From: Micromonospora sp. CCTCC AA 2012012
Lineage (GTDB): Bacteria > Actinomycetota > Actinomycetes > Mycobacteriales > Micromonosporaceae
DNA length: 64,000 bases
Assembly: GCF_040499845.1 (NCBI RefSeq)
Contig: NZ_CP159342.1
Coordinates: 5,270,001-5,334,000, forward strand
Reading direction: 5' to 3'
Each line of letters opens with the position of its first letter. Position 1 is the first letter of the stretch. The notes under the pieces are model-generated. The model was not told where the DNA came from. It saw only the letters and a list, made by a program, of their open reading frames with translations, and ran no database searches. A program made the position numbers and the translations under genes. Below, piece by piece: positions 55,471 through 64,000 of this stretch.

Positions 55471-58248
55471 ATGAACTACGGCGAACCCAGTTCTTCGCGT
55501 GGGCGGGCGCAGATCCCGGGGCAGGAGGGCGGGGCCTCGGCCCGGGCCTCCGTGACGCCCCCGGGTTCGGCATCCGCCGGCCGCGCGTCGGTCGGCGGCG
55601 CGGCCCCCGTACCCCGCAGTGGTGGCGCCTCCGGCGCGGCCCCGGTGGGTCGGGCCGGTGCGGGACGGGCCTCGGTCCCGGTCTCCCCGGCGCCCGGCGG
55701 TGTCTCCGGGCGGGCGGGCGCGGGGCGGGCCTCCGTCCCGGTCTCCCCGGCACCGGGTGCCGCGTCCGCGCGGGCCTCGGTCGGCGCGGCCAGCGTGGGT
55801 ACGGCCGGACGGGCGAGCGTCGGCTCGGCCTCCGTCGGTGGTCGGGCCGCGGTGGCCCGGGCGGGTGTCCCCGGCATGGTCGGCGGCGGGCCGGGTGGCC
55901 CCGGCGGACCGGGTGGTCCCGGTGGGCCGAGCGGCCCGGGACGGGGCGGTCGTGACCCGAACGCGGTGGCCCGGGCCAAGAAGCGCCGCCGGATCAACAT
56001 GCTGATCGCCGGCTTCGCCGTCTTCATCATGCTCGCCGGCATCGGCGTCGTCGGCTTCACCTACTACTCGACGAAGGTGATCCTCCCCGAGGACGTCACC
56101 CCGCCGCTGGCCACCACGATCTACGCCAAGGACAACAAGACGCCGATCGCCAAGGTCGGCGCGGAGAACCGCACCTTCGTCACCATCCAGCAGATTCCGC
56201 AGTGGGTCCAGGACGCGGTCGCCGCCGCCGAGGACCGGAACTTCTACGAGCACTCCGGCGTGGACTACAAGGGCATCGCCCGGGCCGCCTGGAACAACCT
56301 CACCGGCGGCGACAAGCAGGGTGCCTCGACCATCACCCAGCAGTACGCCCGCAACGCCTACGACAACCTCAAGCAGGACACGTACGGCCGGAAGGTGAAG
56401 GAGGCGATCCTCGCCTCCAAGCTCAACGACAAGTACAGCAAGCCCGAGATCATGCAGCACTACCTGAACGTCATCTACTTCGGGCGGGGCGCGTACGGCA
56501 TCGAGGCGGCGGCACAGACCTACTTCGGCCACTCGGTGTCGAAGCTGACGGTGGCCGAGGCGGCGGTGCTGGCGGCATTGATCAAGCAGCCCGAGCCGAG
56601 CGCGACCCACAAGGGCTACGACCCGGCGATCAATCCGGAAGCCGCGCTGGACCGGTGGAACTACGTGATCAGCGGCATGATCACCAAGGGCTGGCTGGAC
56701 GCCGCCGGCAAGCCGGCACACCCCACCGAATACCCGAAGAACATCAAGAAGCCCAACCTGAAGGGCAACGCCGCCGACTTCGGCGTCAACACGCCGTACG
56801 GCAACGTGATCAACTATGTCTCGCAGGAGATGCGGGACATGAAGCTCTGCACCGACGAAGACGCCCAGGTCACGCCGACGAAGCCGCTCTGCTCGCAGGC
56901 CCTGCAGAAGGGCGGCTACCGGATCACCACCACGATCGACCCGGACGTCCAGGAGGCGGCGCTCGAGGCGGCCCAGCGGGCCAAGAAGGGCTCGGAACTC
57001 GACGGTCAGCCGGCGAACCTGATGGCCGCCGTGGTGGCGATCGACCCCGGCACCGGCGGGGTGCGCGCCTACTACGGTGGTGACAACGGCACCGGCACCG
57101 ACTACGCCGGCAAGAACTACGAGAACGGCCAGGTCAGCGGCGGCCACTCGCCGGGCTCGAGCTTCAAGATCTATACCCTGGCCGCGGCGCTCAAGGCGGG
57201 GATCTCCGTCAAGTCGCTCTGGAAGGCCTCGGCGTTCACCCCGGAGGGGACGAAGTTCAAGGTCAGCAACGCCGGTTCCGACAAGGTCTCCTGCGGCGAC
57301 TCCTGCACCCTCGAGTTCTCCACCCTGCGGTCGTACAACGTGCCGTTCTACTACGTCACCGAGCAGATCGGCCCGGACAAGGTGATCGACATGGCCAAGC
57401 AGGCCGGCGTCACCACGATGTGGCGGACCGACACCAACCCCGCCAGGGCCTACGACCTCACCAACGCGGACCCGAAGAAGCTGGCGCCGAGTCCCTTCTT
57501 CAACGTGGTCGGCTACGGCCAGTACCCGATCACCGTGCTGGACCACGCCAACGGCGTCGCCACCTTCGCCAACGAGGGCCTCTACAACAAGGCGCACTTC
57601 GTGAAGCTGGTGCAGAAGCAGAACACCACGACCGGCAAGTGGGACACGGTCGGCACCGAGCGGGTGAAGCCGCAGCGGCGCATCGACAAGGACATCGTCG
57701 CCGACGTCACCTCGGTGCTGGAGCAGTACCCGAAGGGCATCAACCGCGAGTTGGCCGGCGGCCGGCCGGCGGCCGAGAAGACCGGCACATGGGAACTCGG
57801 CGACGGCAGCGACGACAACGGCGACGCCTGGATGATCGGCTACACGCCGCAGCTCGCCACCGCCGTCTGGGTCGGCAACGTGGGCGCCCGCAAGGCGATC
57901 AAGGACAAGAACAAGCGGATGATCAGCGGCGCGCGGATGCCGGGTGCCATCTTCCAGCGCTTCATGAACGACGCGCTCAAGGGCAAGGAGAAGCTGGACT
58001 TCCCGCCCGCCGCGCACGTCGGCAAGGACGACGTCGGCAACGGCACTCCCCCGCCGCCCCCGGCGCCGGACCCGAACCAGCAGCCGCAGCAGCCGCAGAA
58101 CTGCACCGACCCGCTCGGCATCTTCTGCCCGCCGAACAACGGCGGCGGCAACCCCGGGCCGGGCGGCCCGAACGGCGGCGGCGGTCGACCCGGCGGTGGC
58201 GGAGGCGGGATCCTCCCGAGCACACCACCAACCCGTCAGACGTACTGA
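55471..58248 (+). CDS. ponA: Bifunctional penicillin-binding protein 1A (class A PBP)
   Basis: This 925-residue enzyme polymerises glycan strands and cross-links peptides. A cytoplasmic 175-residue Ala/Gly/Pro-rich region with repeated VPVSPAPG blocks precedes one transmembrane helix (about 178-200). GT51 follows with EDRNFYEHSGVD and QGASTITQQYARN. The transpeptidase has SSFK (about 564), SYN (about 621) and KTGTW (about 770). The tail is Pro/Gly-rich. It sits beside DUF5318 as in mycobacteria. A strong terminator follows. Confidence 0.95.
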   Translation: MNYGEPSSSRGRAQIPGQEGGASARASVTPPGSASAGRASVGGAAPVPRSGGASGAAPVGRAGAGRASVPVSPAPGGVSGRAGAGRASVPVSPAPGAASARASVGAASVGTAGRASVGSASVGGRAAVARAGVPGMVGGGPGGPGGPGGPGGPSGPGRGGRDPNAVARAKKRRRINMLIAGFAVFIMLAGIGVVGFTYYSTKVILPEDVTPPLATTIYAKDNKTPIAKVGAENRTFVTIQQIPQWVQDAVAAAEDRNFYEHSGVDYKGIARAAWNNLTGGDKQGASTITQQYARNAYDNLKQDTYGRKVKEAILASKLNDKYSKPEIMQHYLNVIYFGRGAYGIEAAAQTYFGHSVSKLTVAEAAVLAALIKQPEPSATHKGYDPAINPEAALDRWNYVISGMITKGWLDAAGKPAHPTEYPKNIKKPNLKGNAADFGVNTPYGNVINYVSQEMRDMKLCTDEDAQVTPTKPLCSQALQKGGYRITTTIDPDVQEAALEAAQRAKKGSELDGQPANLMAAVVAIDPGTGGVRAYYGGDNGTGTDYAGKNYENGQVSGGHSPGSSFKIYTLAAALKAGISVKSLWKASAFTPEGTKFKVSNAGSDKVSCGDSCTLEFSTLRSYNVPFYYVTEQIGPDKVIDMAKQAGVTTMWRTDTNPARAYDLTNADPKKLAPSPFFNVVGYGQYPITVLDHANGVATFANEGLYNKAHFVKLVQKQNTTTGKWDTVGTERVKPQRRIDKDIVADVTSVLEQYPKGINRELAGGRPAAEKTGTWELGDGSDDNGDAWMIGYTPQLATAVWVGNVGARKAIKDKNKRMISGARMPGAIFQRFMNDALKGKEKLDFPPAAHVGKDDVGNGTPPPPPAPDPNQQPQQPQNCTDPLGIFCPPNNGGGNPGPGGPNGGGGRPGGGGGGILPSTPPTRQTY

Positions 58249-58264
58249 CCCGTCAGACACGCAC

Positions 58265-58305
58265 CGCCGACGGCGGCCGGACACCACGTCCGGCCGCCGT
58301 CGGCG
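58265..58305 (+). terminator. Terminator after ponA
   Basis: Perfect 18-bp arms (58265-58282 and 58288-58305) with a five-base loop, followed by TTTCC. Confidence 0.75.
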
Positions 58306-58375
58306 TTTCCGCGTACCGGAATCTTTGCCGTCGGGGCGGGACGGCGACCCCCGCCGTACGGCAGGATGCCTCTTC

Positions 58376-59893
58376 ATGAGCACCCAGTCGACGGCAGGCA
58401 TCGAGGACACCGGGACGGTCGACCACCCGTCCCGCTCGGACGGCTTCGTCCGGGGCGTCTCCGAGGTGATCGGTGGCCCGCTCGGCGACCACGCGGTCGC
58501 CCTGGACCGGCCCGCCGGTCGGGAGGGCCGATTCTGGACGGCCGCCCGGATCGTGCTGGCGCTGGTCTGCCTCACGCTCGCCCTGCACTGGGTGCAGAAG
58601 TCGCCCTGCCAGGACGGCGCCTGGCAGAACAACGTGCAGTACACCCGGCTCTGCTACACCGACGTGCTCGCGCTCTACTACGCCGAGGGCCTCAACGAGG
58701 GCAAGGTGCCCTACGTCGACCACCCCGTCGAGTACCCGGTGCTGACCGGCTACTTCATGGGCGCGCTCGGGCTGCCGGTACACGCCCTCGGCGCGGACCA
58801 CCCCGGGATCAACCAGGGCCAGTGGTTCTACAACCTCAACGCGCTGGTGCTCGGCGCGCTCGCCGTCGCCACGGTCGGGGTGATCCTCGCGCTGCGCCGC
58901 CGACGACCGTGGGACGCGGCGCTCTTCGCCCTCGCCCCCGCACTGGCGCTCACCGCCACCGTCAACTGGGACCTGCTCGCCGTCGGTCTCGCCGCCTTCG
59001 GCCTGTACGCCTGGTCGCGGACCAGACCCGGCCAACAAGGTGTCCTGATGGCTGTCCTGGCCGGGGCACTGATCGGGCTCGGTGGCGCCGCGAAGATGTG
59101 GCCGCTGTTCCTCCTCGGACCGATCCTGGTGCTCGCGTTCCGCGCCGGCCGCGCCCTGACGGCCCTGCTCTCCGTGGCCGCGGCTGCCGTGGCGGTGCTG
59201 GCGGTCAACCTGCCGATGGCCATTCCCTACTGGGACAACTGGAACCGCTTCTTCGAGCTGAACACCACCCGGCCCATCGACTGGGGCACCCTCTGGTACA
59301 TCGGCCGCTATCTCGACGGGAAGGTCAGCCCGCAGGCGGGACCCTTCGACTGGCTGAACGCGCACATCCCCACCCTCAACTGGGTGTCGTACGCCCTCTT
59401 CGGGCTGGCCTGCCTCGGCGTGGCCGCGCTGGCGCTGCTGGCGCCGCGCCGCCCCCGGCTCGGCCAGCTCGCCTTCCTGGTCGTCGCCGCGTTCCTCATC
59501 TTCAGCAAGGTGTGGTCGCAGCAGTTCGTGCTCTGGCTGCTGCCGCTCGCGGTGCTGGCCCGGCCGCGCTGGGGTGCCTTCCTGGCCTGGCAGCTCGCCG
59601 AGGTCTGCTACTTCGCCGCCTTCTACGGCGAACTGCTCGGCGCGGCGACCAGCCGTCCCGTCTTCCCCGAGGGCGTCTTCGTGCTGGCCGCCAGCCTCCG
59701 GCTGGTCACCGTCGCGGTGCTCTGCGGCCTGGTGATCCGGGACATCCTGCACCCCGAGCGGGACGCGGTACGCGCCACCTACGCCGACGACCCGGACGGC
59801 GGAGTCCTGGACGGCGCCCCGGACGCGCCCTGGCTCGCCCGCCGGCGCGACCGGGAGGCCAGCCACCTCCCGGCCGAACCCGCCCCGGCCTGA
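58376..59893 (+). CDS. Glycosyltransferase family 87-like membrane protein
   Basis: This 505-residue polytopic protein has about nine hydrophobic segments. YTDVLALYYAEGLNEGKVPYVDHPVEYPVLTG, with paired acidic residues after helix 1, resembles GT-C mannosyltransferases that use polyprenyl-phosphate donors (Rv0051 position). ATG 58376 follows AGGA. A cell-envelope glycan role is inferred from family and position; donor and acceptor are unknown. Confidence 0.85.
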   Translation: MSTQSTAGIEDTGTVDHPSRSDGFVRGVSEVIGGPLGDHAVALDRPAGREGRFWTAARIVLALVCLTLALHWVQKSPCQDGAWQNNVQYTRLCYTDVLALYYAEGLNEGKVPYVDHPVEYPVLTGYFMGALGLPVHALGADHPGINQGQWFYNLNALVLGALAVATVGVILALRRRRPWDAALFALAPALALTATVNWDLLAVGLAAFGLYAWSRTRPGQQGVLMAVLAGALIGLGGAAKMWPLFLLGPILVLAFRAGRALTALLSVAAAAVAVLAVNLPMAIPYWDNWNRFFELNTTRPIDWGTLWYIGRYLDGKVSPQAGPFDWLNAHIPTLNWVSYALFGLACLGVAALALLAPRRPRLGQLAFLVVAAFLIFSKVWSQQFVLWLLPLAVLARPRWGAFLAWQLAEVCYFAAFYGELLGAATSRPVFPEGVFVLAASLRLVTVAVLCGLVIRDILHPERDAVRATYADDPDGGVLDGAPDAPWLARRRDREASHLPAEPAPA

Positions 59894-59926
59894 CCGGGCC
59901 GCGGGGGAGGTCGGTCGCGAGGCGGG

Positions 59927-62182
59927 TCAGAGCCGGTAGACGACGGCGTCGCCGACTTCCTCGCGGGTGATGCCGAGCCCGTCGACCGGGTTGTCCACGA
60001 TGCGCTCCCAGGGCGTGCCGGCGAGCTGGCCGCGCAGGATCACCACGTTGCGGACGCCGAGGCCACGCAGGTAGTCGACGCTGGGCCGGTCCGGGAAGCC
60101 GAGGGTGAGCTCACGGACCTTGGCGAGGGAGTCCGGGGTGAAGCCGCTGCCGCCGTTGACCACGTCCTGGAACCGCGTGGTCGACCAGAGCATCACCGGC
60201 TGGTCCAGGTTCTGGCTGCTCGGCAGCACCAGCATCGGGCCGTTCACGTCGCGCATCGCCACCGGCTGCTGGGGCACGACCGGGTGCGGCGTGACGTTGA
60301 GCCCTTCCCCGATGACCAGCAGTAACGGCAGCAGGGTGGCCAGCCGCAGCCACGGGCCCGGCCACGGCGGGACCCGCTCGGCGGCCAGTTCGCGTACCCG
60401 GGCGCAGAACGCGGTGACCGCGCCCGCCGCAAGCAGGCCGAGCAGCAGCGTGGTCCAGAGCATCATCCGGCCCGGCGTACGCAGCCCGTTCCAGCCGGGC
60501 AGGTGCTCGAAGAGCGGGACGTAGGTGTAGGTGCCGTGGAGGAAGCGGGTGCCCATGGCCAGCGCCATCGTCACCAGCACCCCGGCCAGCAGCAGCAGCC
60601 GGTGCCGCAGCCGCCAGACCGAGAAGAAGAGCCCACCGGCGGCCAGCGCATAGAGCACGAAGCCGGGCAGCAGGGTCATCTCCGGATGCCAGGGCAGCGC
60701 GGCCCGGGCCCCCTCGTGCAGCTCACCCCAGACCCGCGACTCGGCGGGCGCGGTGAAGAAGCCACTCACCGGCGGCGAGTAGATGGCGATGTCGCCGATC
60801 GTCCGTACCGCGTTCGGGTGCAGCTCACTGACCTTGAAGTACGGCACCGCGAGCAGGCCGCCCACCACGGCGAAGAGCAGACCGCCGACCAGGTCGGCCA
60901 CCAGCAGGCGTACGCCGAAGGGACGCCGGACGCCGGTCAGCCGCCGGCCGAACCAGCTCACGGCCGAGACCAGCACCACCCCGGCCAGCAGGTACGCGAA
61001 CGGCAGCCCGATGCCGAAGCCGAGGCTGAGCTGCCACGCCGCCACCACCCACCCGGCGTACGCCCAGCCGGCATGCCGGCGCTGCGGCCGGTAGCCGTGG
61101 CGCAGCGACCAGCCGTGGCCACGGGCCAGCATCGCCAGCGCGAGCGGGATGCCGCCGTTGGAGACGATGTGCAGGTGCCCGGCCTGGGCGAGCAGCCACG
61201 GCGCGTAGGTGTAGCTGGCCCCCGCGACGGCTGCCCCGATCCGACCCGCACCCAACTGTCGCGCCAGCGCGTACGCCCCGAACGTGGCGAGGGCGTGCGC
61301 CAGCACGAACATGATGTTGTAGCGGAGCACAGCGGCCTCGGGGCCGTTGCCGATCATCCCGGCCGGGGCGTAGCCCAGCAGGGTGTCGGAGAAGGCGAAG
61401 CTCCACTGCTCCGGGAAGAACGTGTTGGAGTCCCACAGGCGCGCGGGATCGGTCAGCAGCGCGTGCCCCGACCAGGCCATCTGCCAGGCCTGGAGGCTCG
61501 GGTCCCAGTAGTCCTGCGGGAGGGTGTAGAGCGGGTAGCGCAGTGTCGGCCAGGTGAGCAGGACGGCCAGGGCCAACGAGGCGACGGCGGCCAGCGTCCA
61601 CTCGTGCCCCAGGAACCGGCCGGTAGCCCGCCCGATCCGGCCGAGCCGGGTGGGCACCGGATCCGGGGCGGGCCCGAAGGACTCCCACGGGTCGGTCTTC
61701 GTCTTTGTGCCGCTGTCGGGGCCGGCCTTGCCGTCGCCGGCCGCGCCCTGGACCTTCTTGCCGGCTCCGGCCTTCCCGGCGCCGTCGGCCCCGCCACCAC
61801 CCTCGGCTTTTCCGGCCCCGTCGGGCTCTCCGCCGCCGTCGGCCTTCTCCATCGCGTCGGGCTTCCCGTCTCGGTCGGCCTTCCCGACCGCGTCGGGCTC
61901 GCCGCCTCCGTCGGGTCTGCCGATCGCGTCCGACTTCGGGGCCGCGTCGTCGGGCTGTCGGCCCGGGGCGCCGGTCGGGGTCGCGTCGTCGGGCTGCCGG
62001 CCCGGGGCGCCCGTCGGGGCTGCCTCGTCCGTCCCGGTGCCACCGTCGGTCCCGGTCGGGGCTCCGCCCCCCGTCGTCCCGCTCTGCCGCGCGCCGGAAC
62101 CGACCGCGCCCGCGGGAGCCGGTGCGTCCGCGTCGGCCGGCTCGGCGCGACCGCTCGTCGCGTCGGACTGCCCGGTGGTCAT
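59927..62182 (-). CDS. Large GT-C/YfhO-like membrane protein with disordered N-terminus
   Basis: This is a 751-residue protein. Residues 1-170 are Gly/Asp/Ala/Lys-rich with repeats ([12 protein letters not shown] twice; DGxGEPDxxxKAD-type units). About 11 membrane helices follow. After the first helix, the extracytoplasmic [16 protein letters not shown] and [14 protein letters not shown] segments recall GT-C glycosyltransferases. The C-terminal 170 residues form a soluble domain. The substrate is unknown. Its start overlaps the stop of the endonuclease IV gene by four bases (ATGA). Confidence 0.8.
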   Translation of the reverse strand: MTTGQSDATSGRAEPADADAPAPAGAVGSGARQSGTTGGGAPTGTDGGTGTDEAAPTGAPGRQPDDATPTGAPGRQPDDAAPKSDAIGRPDGGGEPDAVGKADRDGKPDAMEKADGGGEPDGAGKAEGGGGADGAGKAGAGKKVQGAAGDGKAGPDSGTKTKTDPWESFGPAPDPVPTRLGRIGRATGRFLGHEWTLAAVASLALAVLLTWPTLRYPLYTLPQDYWDPSLQAWQMAWSGHALLTDPARLWDSNTFFPEQWSFAFSDTLLGYAPAGMIGNGPEAAVLRYNIMFVLAHALATFGAYALARQLGAGRIGAAVAGASYTYAPWLLAQAGHLHIVSNGGIPLALAMLARGHGWSLRHGYRPQRRHAGWAYAGWVVAAWQLSLGFGIGLPFAYLLAGVVLVSAVSWFGRRLTGVRRPFGVRLLVADLVGGLLFAVVGGLLAVPYFKVSELHPNAVRTIGDIAIYSPPVSGFFTAPAESRVWGELHEGARAALPWHPEMTLLPGFVLYALAAGGLFFSVWRLRHRLLLLAGVLVTMALAMGTRFLHGTYTYVPLFEHLPGWNGLRTPGRMMLWTTLLLGLLAAGAVTAFCARVRELAAERVPPWPGPWLRLATLLPLLLVIGEGLNVTPHPVVPQQPVAMRDVNGPMLVLPSSQNLDQPVMLWSTTRFQDVVNGGSGFTPDSLAKVRELTLGFPDRPSVDYLRGLGVRNVVILRGQLAGTPWERIVDNPVDGLGITREEVGDAVVYRL

Positions 62183-62970
62183 GCCGCCCGGCTCTCCGCG
62201 CCGAGCTGATCGCGCAGGAAGGCGATGTCGGCCGACTGGCCGTCGACCCCGCCGGGGGTCTCCACGATGACCGGCGCGCCGGCTGCCCGGATCACCGCCA
62301 CCACCAGTTCCGGCTCGATGGTGCCGCCGCCGAGGTTGTCGTGCCGGTCCTGACCGGAGTTGAAGGCGCCCTTGGAGTTGTTGGCGTGCACCAGGTCGAT
62401 CCGACCGGTGATCGCCTTGACCCGGTCGACCAGCCCGAGCAGCTCCTCACCCCCGGCATGCGCGTGGCAGGTGTCGAGGCAGAAGCCGACCTCATGGTCA
62501 CCGAGGACGTCCCAGAGCCGGGCCAGCGCGTCGAGGTGCCGGGCGCAGGCGTTGTCCCCGCCGGCGGTGTTCTCGATGAGCACCGGCAGTGGGAAGCCGC
62601 CGGAGTCCGCCGCGTACGCGAAGGTCTTGCGCCAGTTGTCGAAGCCGACGGCCAGGTCGTCACCGGCGTTGACGTGGCCGCCGTGCACGATCAGCCCCTT
62701 GGCGCCGATGGCCGCGGCGGCGGCCGCGTGGCCGAGCAGCAGCTTGCGGCTCGGGATCCGGATCCGGTTGTTGAGGGTGGCCACGTTGATCACGTAGGGC
62801 GCGTGGACGTAGAGGTCGACGTCCGCGTCGCGCAGCCGTTCGGCGTCCTCCCGGGGCTTCGGGGCCTTCCAGCCCTGCGGGTCGGAGAGGAAGAACTGCA
62901 CCGCCTCGGCGTCGCGGGCGGTCGCCTCGGCGAGCGGGTCGGTCGGATCGACGTGGGCTCCGATTCGCAT
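62179..62970 (-). CDS. nfo: Endonuclease IV (deoxyribonuclease IV)
   Basis: This 263-residue AP endonuclease incises abasic sites in base-excision repair. It has the TIM-barrel zinc ligands of the family: [47 protein letters not shown] and VETPGG. ATG 62970 begins the fold. It is translationally coupled to the downstream membrane protein. Confidence 0.94.
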   Translation of the reverse strand: MRIGAHVDPTDPLAEATARDAEAVQFFLSDPQGWKAPKPREDAERLRDADVDLYVHAPYVINVATLNNRIRIPSRKLLLGHAAAAAAIGAKGLIVHGGHVNAGDDLAVGFDNWRKTFAYAADSGGFPLPVLIENTAGGDNACARHLDALARLWDVLGDHEVGFCLDTCHAHAGGEELLGLVDRVKAITGRIDLVHANNSKGAFNSGQDRHDNLGGGTIEPELVVAVIRAAGAPVIVETPGGVDGQSADIAFLRDQLGAESRAA

Positions 62971-63648
62971 GCAGGGGAGCCTACGTCGCCCCTGCGACGT
63001 CCGGGGTGACGGCGGCGGGGAGTTGCGGTGACCGGTTCGGGGGATCGACCGCCGTCGGCGCGTCCGTGGCCCGCGTCACCCGCCGGGCGGGCGGTCGTTG
63101 TGCGAGGTGGGATCGATGGTCGACGCTCCGGACGGGCGCGGTCCACAACGCGTCCGGGTCGGAGGGTCGACCCCCGGAAACGGGGTCGCCCCGCCGTGCG
63201 GCCCGGCACGACGGGGCGGGATCCGGTCCGGCCAGGACGGCACCCGACAAATTATCGGGACGAGTTTCGCCAATCGCCGCAAGACGTGACGAGAGTCGTT
63301 GTATGGTCACATCAGGTAACAACCTGATAAAGCTCCGCGGGGTGTCCTCGATCCAACCTCATCGGTGTGGTCGTTCCTCCCCAGGTCCCACCCAAGGAAT
63401 GCGGACGGGACGCCCCGCGGCCTCGTGGACAGGGGTCCACCTCCGGTGCTCGACACCGGCGGTGGACCCCTGTCGCCGCGCCGGCCCGGTGCCCGTTCCG
63501 ACCGGCCCGGGCATGATCGTCAGGACCGGGTATTCTGGTCAGGTTGTCCGCACCCGGCCGGGTTCCCCCGGTGTCAGAGCGGGCCACGACGCAGACCTCC
63601 TGCCACGGAAGGACCGTGGCCGCATAGCCCACAGGAGGTGAGCACGTC
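62971..63648. other. Intergenic region upstream of rpsF
   Basis: A 678-bp segment with no credible gene. It contains a short inverted repeat ATCAGGT-AACA-ACCTGAT (63311-63328) and a long hairpin (63429-63473). A TATTCT hexamer at about 63531 may be the rpsF -10. Reading frames here are arginine-rich shadows. Confidence 0.5.
63429..63473. terminator. Long hairpin in the rpsF leader region
   Basis: 20-bp arms (63429-63448 and 63454-63473) with one mismatch and a five-base loop, 175 bp ahead of rpsF. There is no T-run. It may end upstream transcription or act as an attenuator. Confidence 0.5.
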
Positions 63649-63939
63649 TTGCGTCATTACGAAATCATGGTGATCCTCGATCCCAGCCTCGAGGAACGCA
63701 CCGTCGCACCGTCGCTCGACACGTACCTGAACGTGATCCGGACCGCGGGTGGCTCGGTGGAGAAGACCGACGTGTGGGGCCGCCGGCGCCTCGCGTACGA
63801 GATCAACAAAAAGGCCGAGGGCATCTACGCCGTCGTCGACCTGCAGGCCACGCCTGCGGCGGTCGCCGAGCTCGACCGTCAGCTGCGGCTGAACGAGTCC
63901 GTGCTGCGCACCAAGGTCATCCGGCCGGAGATGCGCTAA
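63649..63939 (+). CDS. rpsF: 30S ribosomal protein S6
   Basis: This 96-residue protein begins [16 protein letters not shown] and has [17 protein letters not shown] and YAVVDLQA segments of S6. The start is a TTG, supported by an ideal AGGAGGTG nine bases upstream. In actinobacteria rpsF heads rpsF-ssb-rpsR-rplI; the following genes would lie past the window end. Confidence 0.96.
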   Translation: MRHYEIMVILDPSLEERTVAPSLDTYLNVIRTAGGSVEKTDVWGRRRLAYEINKKAEGIYAVVDLQATPAAVAELDRQLRLNESVLRTKVIRPEMR

Positions 63940-64000
63940 GCATTCACCCCTTTCCGGTTCGTCCGGACCAGCCTCATCGGCTCTGTCGGAGGGCTCTGAG

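Noticed and set aside
55201..58644. 1147-codon minus-strand ORF opposite ponA
   Set aside because: Antisense shadow of ponA with extreme composition and no family motif.

Overview
This is a high-GC actinobacterial chromosome segment carrying the replication origin. Gene content and order point to the family Micromonosporaceae, probably Micromonospora or a close relative. This is inferred from gene order and codon use, without a database search. The core order rpsF ... ponA, DUF5318, PadR, ino1 ... pcnA, murJ, pseudokinase, sigM, anti-sigma, trxB, trxA, cwlM, GNAT, parB, parA, rsmG, jag, yidC, yidD, rnpA, rpmH, dnaA, oriC, dnaN, gnd, recF, dciA, gyrB, gyrA matches the origin neighbourhood known from Mycobacterium and Streptomyces.

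Layout. At 1-9 kb lie the 3' part of a large P-type ATPase, an MBL-fold hydrolase, a small ABM-like protein, a Ser/Thr kinase, Sua5 and an APH-family kinase. At 8.7-9.4 kb are a small hypothetical gene, tRNA-Ala(UGC), a 42-residue DLW-39 gene and tRNA-Ile(GAU). At 9.5-23 kb the minus strand carries the replication block dnaA-dnaN-gnd-recF-dciA and the operon gyrB-gyrA-DUF3566. A plus-strand hypothetical gene (15521-16075) sits between dciA and gyrB. oriC (about 20160-20625) lies between dnaN and dnaA. At 23-30 kb the plus strand carries rpmH-rnpA-yidD-yidC-jag-rsmG-parA-parB. A 2.1 kb gene-poor stretch (29.8-31.9 kb) follows, holding four of the six parS sites, a 4 x 42 bp minisatellite, a methyltransferase relic and a DnaA-box cluster.

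From 32 to 46 kb come a HIT-like gene, ddl, an aminotransferase, a GNAT protein, cwlM, trxA, trxB with a SigR-like promoter, the anti-sigma/sigM/pseudokinase operon, murJ and pcnA. From 46 to 54 kb come a secreted subtilase with six fascin-like repeats, a flotillin/NfeD pair, a SigE-family sigma factor with a TolB-like partner, MGMT, and ino1 with a PadR regulator. From 54.8 kb to the end come DUF5318, ponA, a GT87-type protein, a large GT-C-like membrane protein overlapping endonuclease IV, and rpsF.

How the genes work together. The window combines replication initiation (dnaA, dnaN, recF, dciA, gyrase), segregation (parA, parB, parS), membrane protein insertion (yidC, yidD), cell-wall synthesis and its control (murJ, pseudokinase, cwlM, ponA, ddl) and thiol homeostasis (trxA, trxB). 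DnaA-box-like sequences occur not only in oriC but also upstream of dnaA, gyrA, recF and the pseudokinase, and upstream of the HIT-like gene. I found no complete mobile element, CRISPR array or rRNA operon. No complete undescribed system is evident. The best leads are the parS sites inside the parA reading frame, the structured DNA downstream of parB, the pseudokinase split from MurJ, and the subtilase with a double trefoil.
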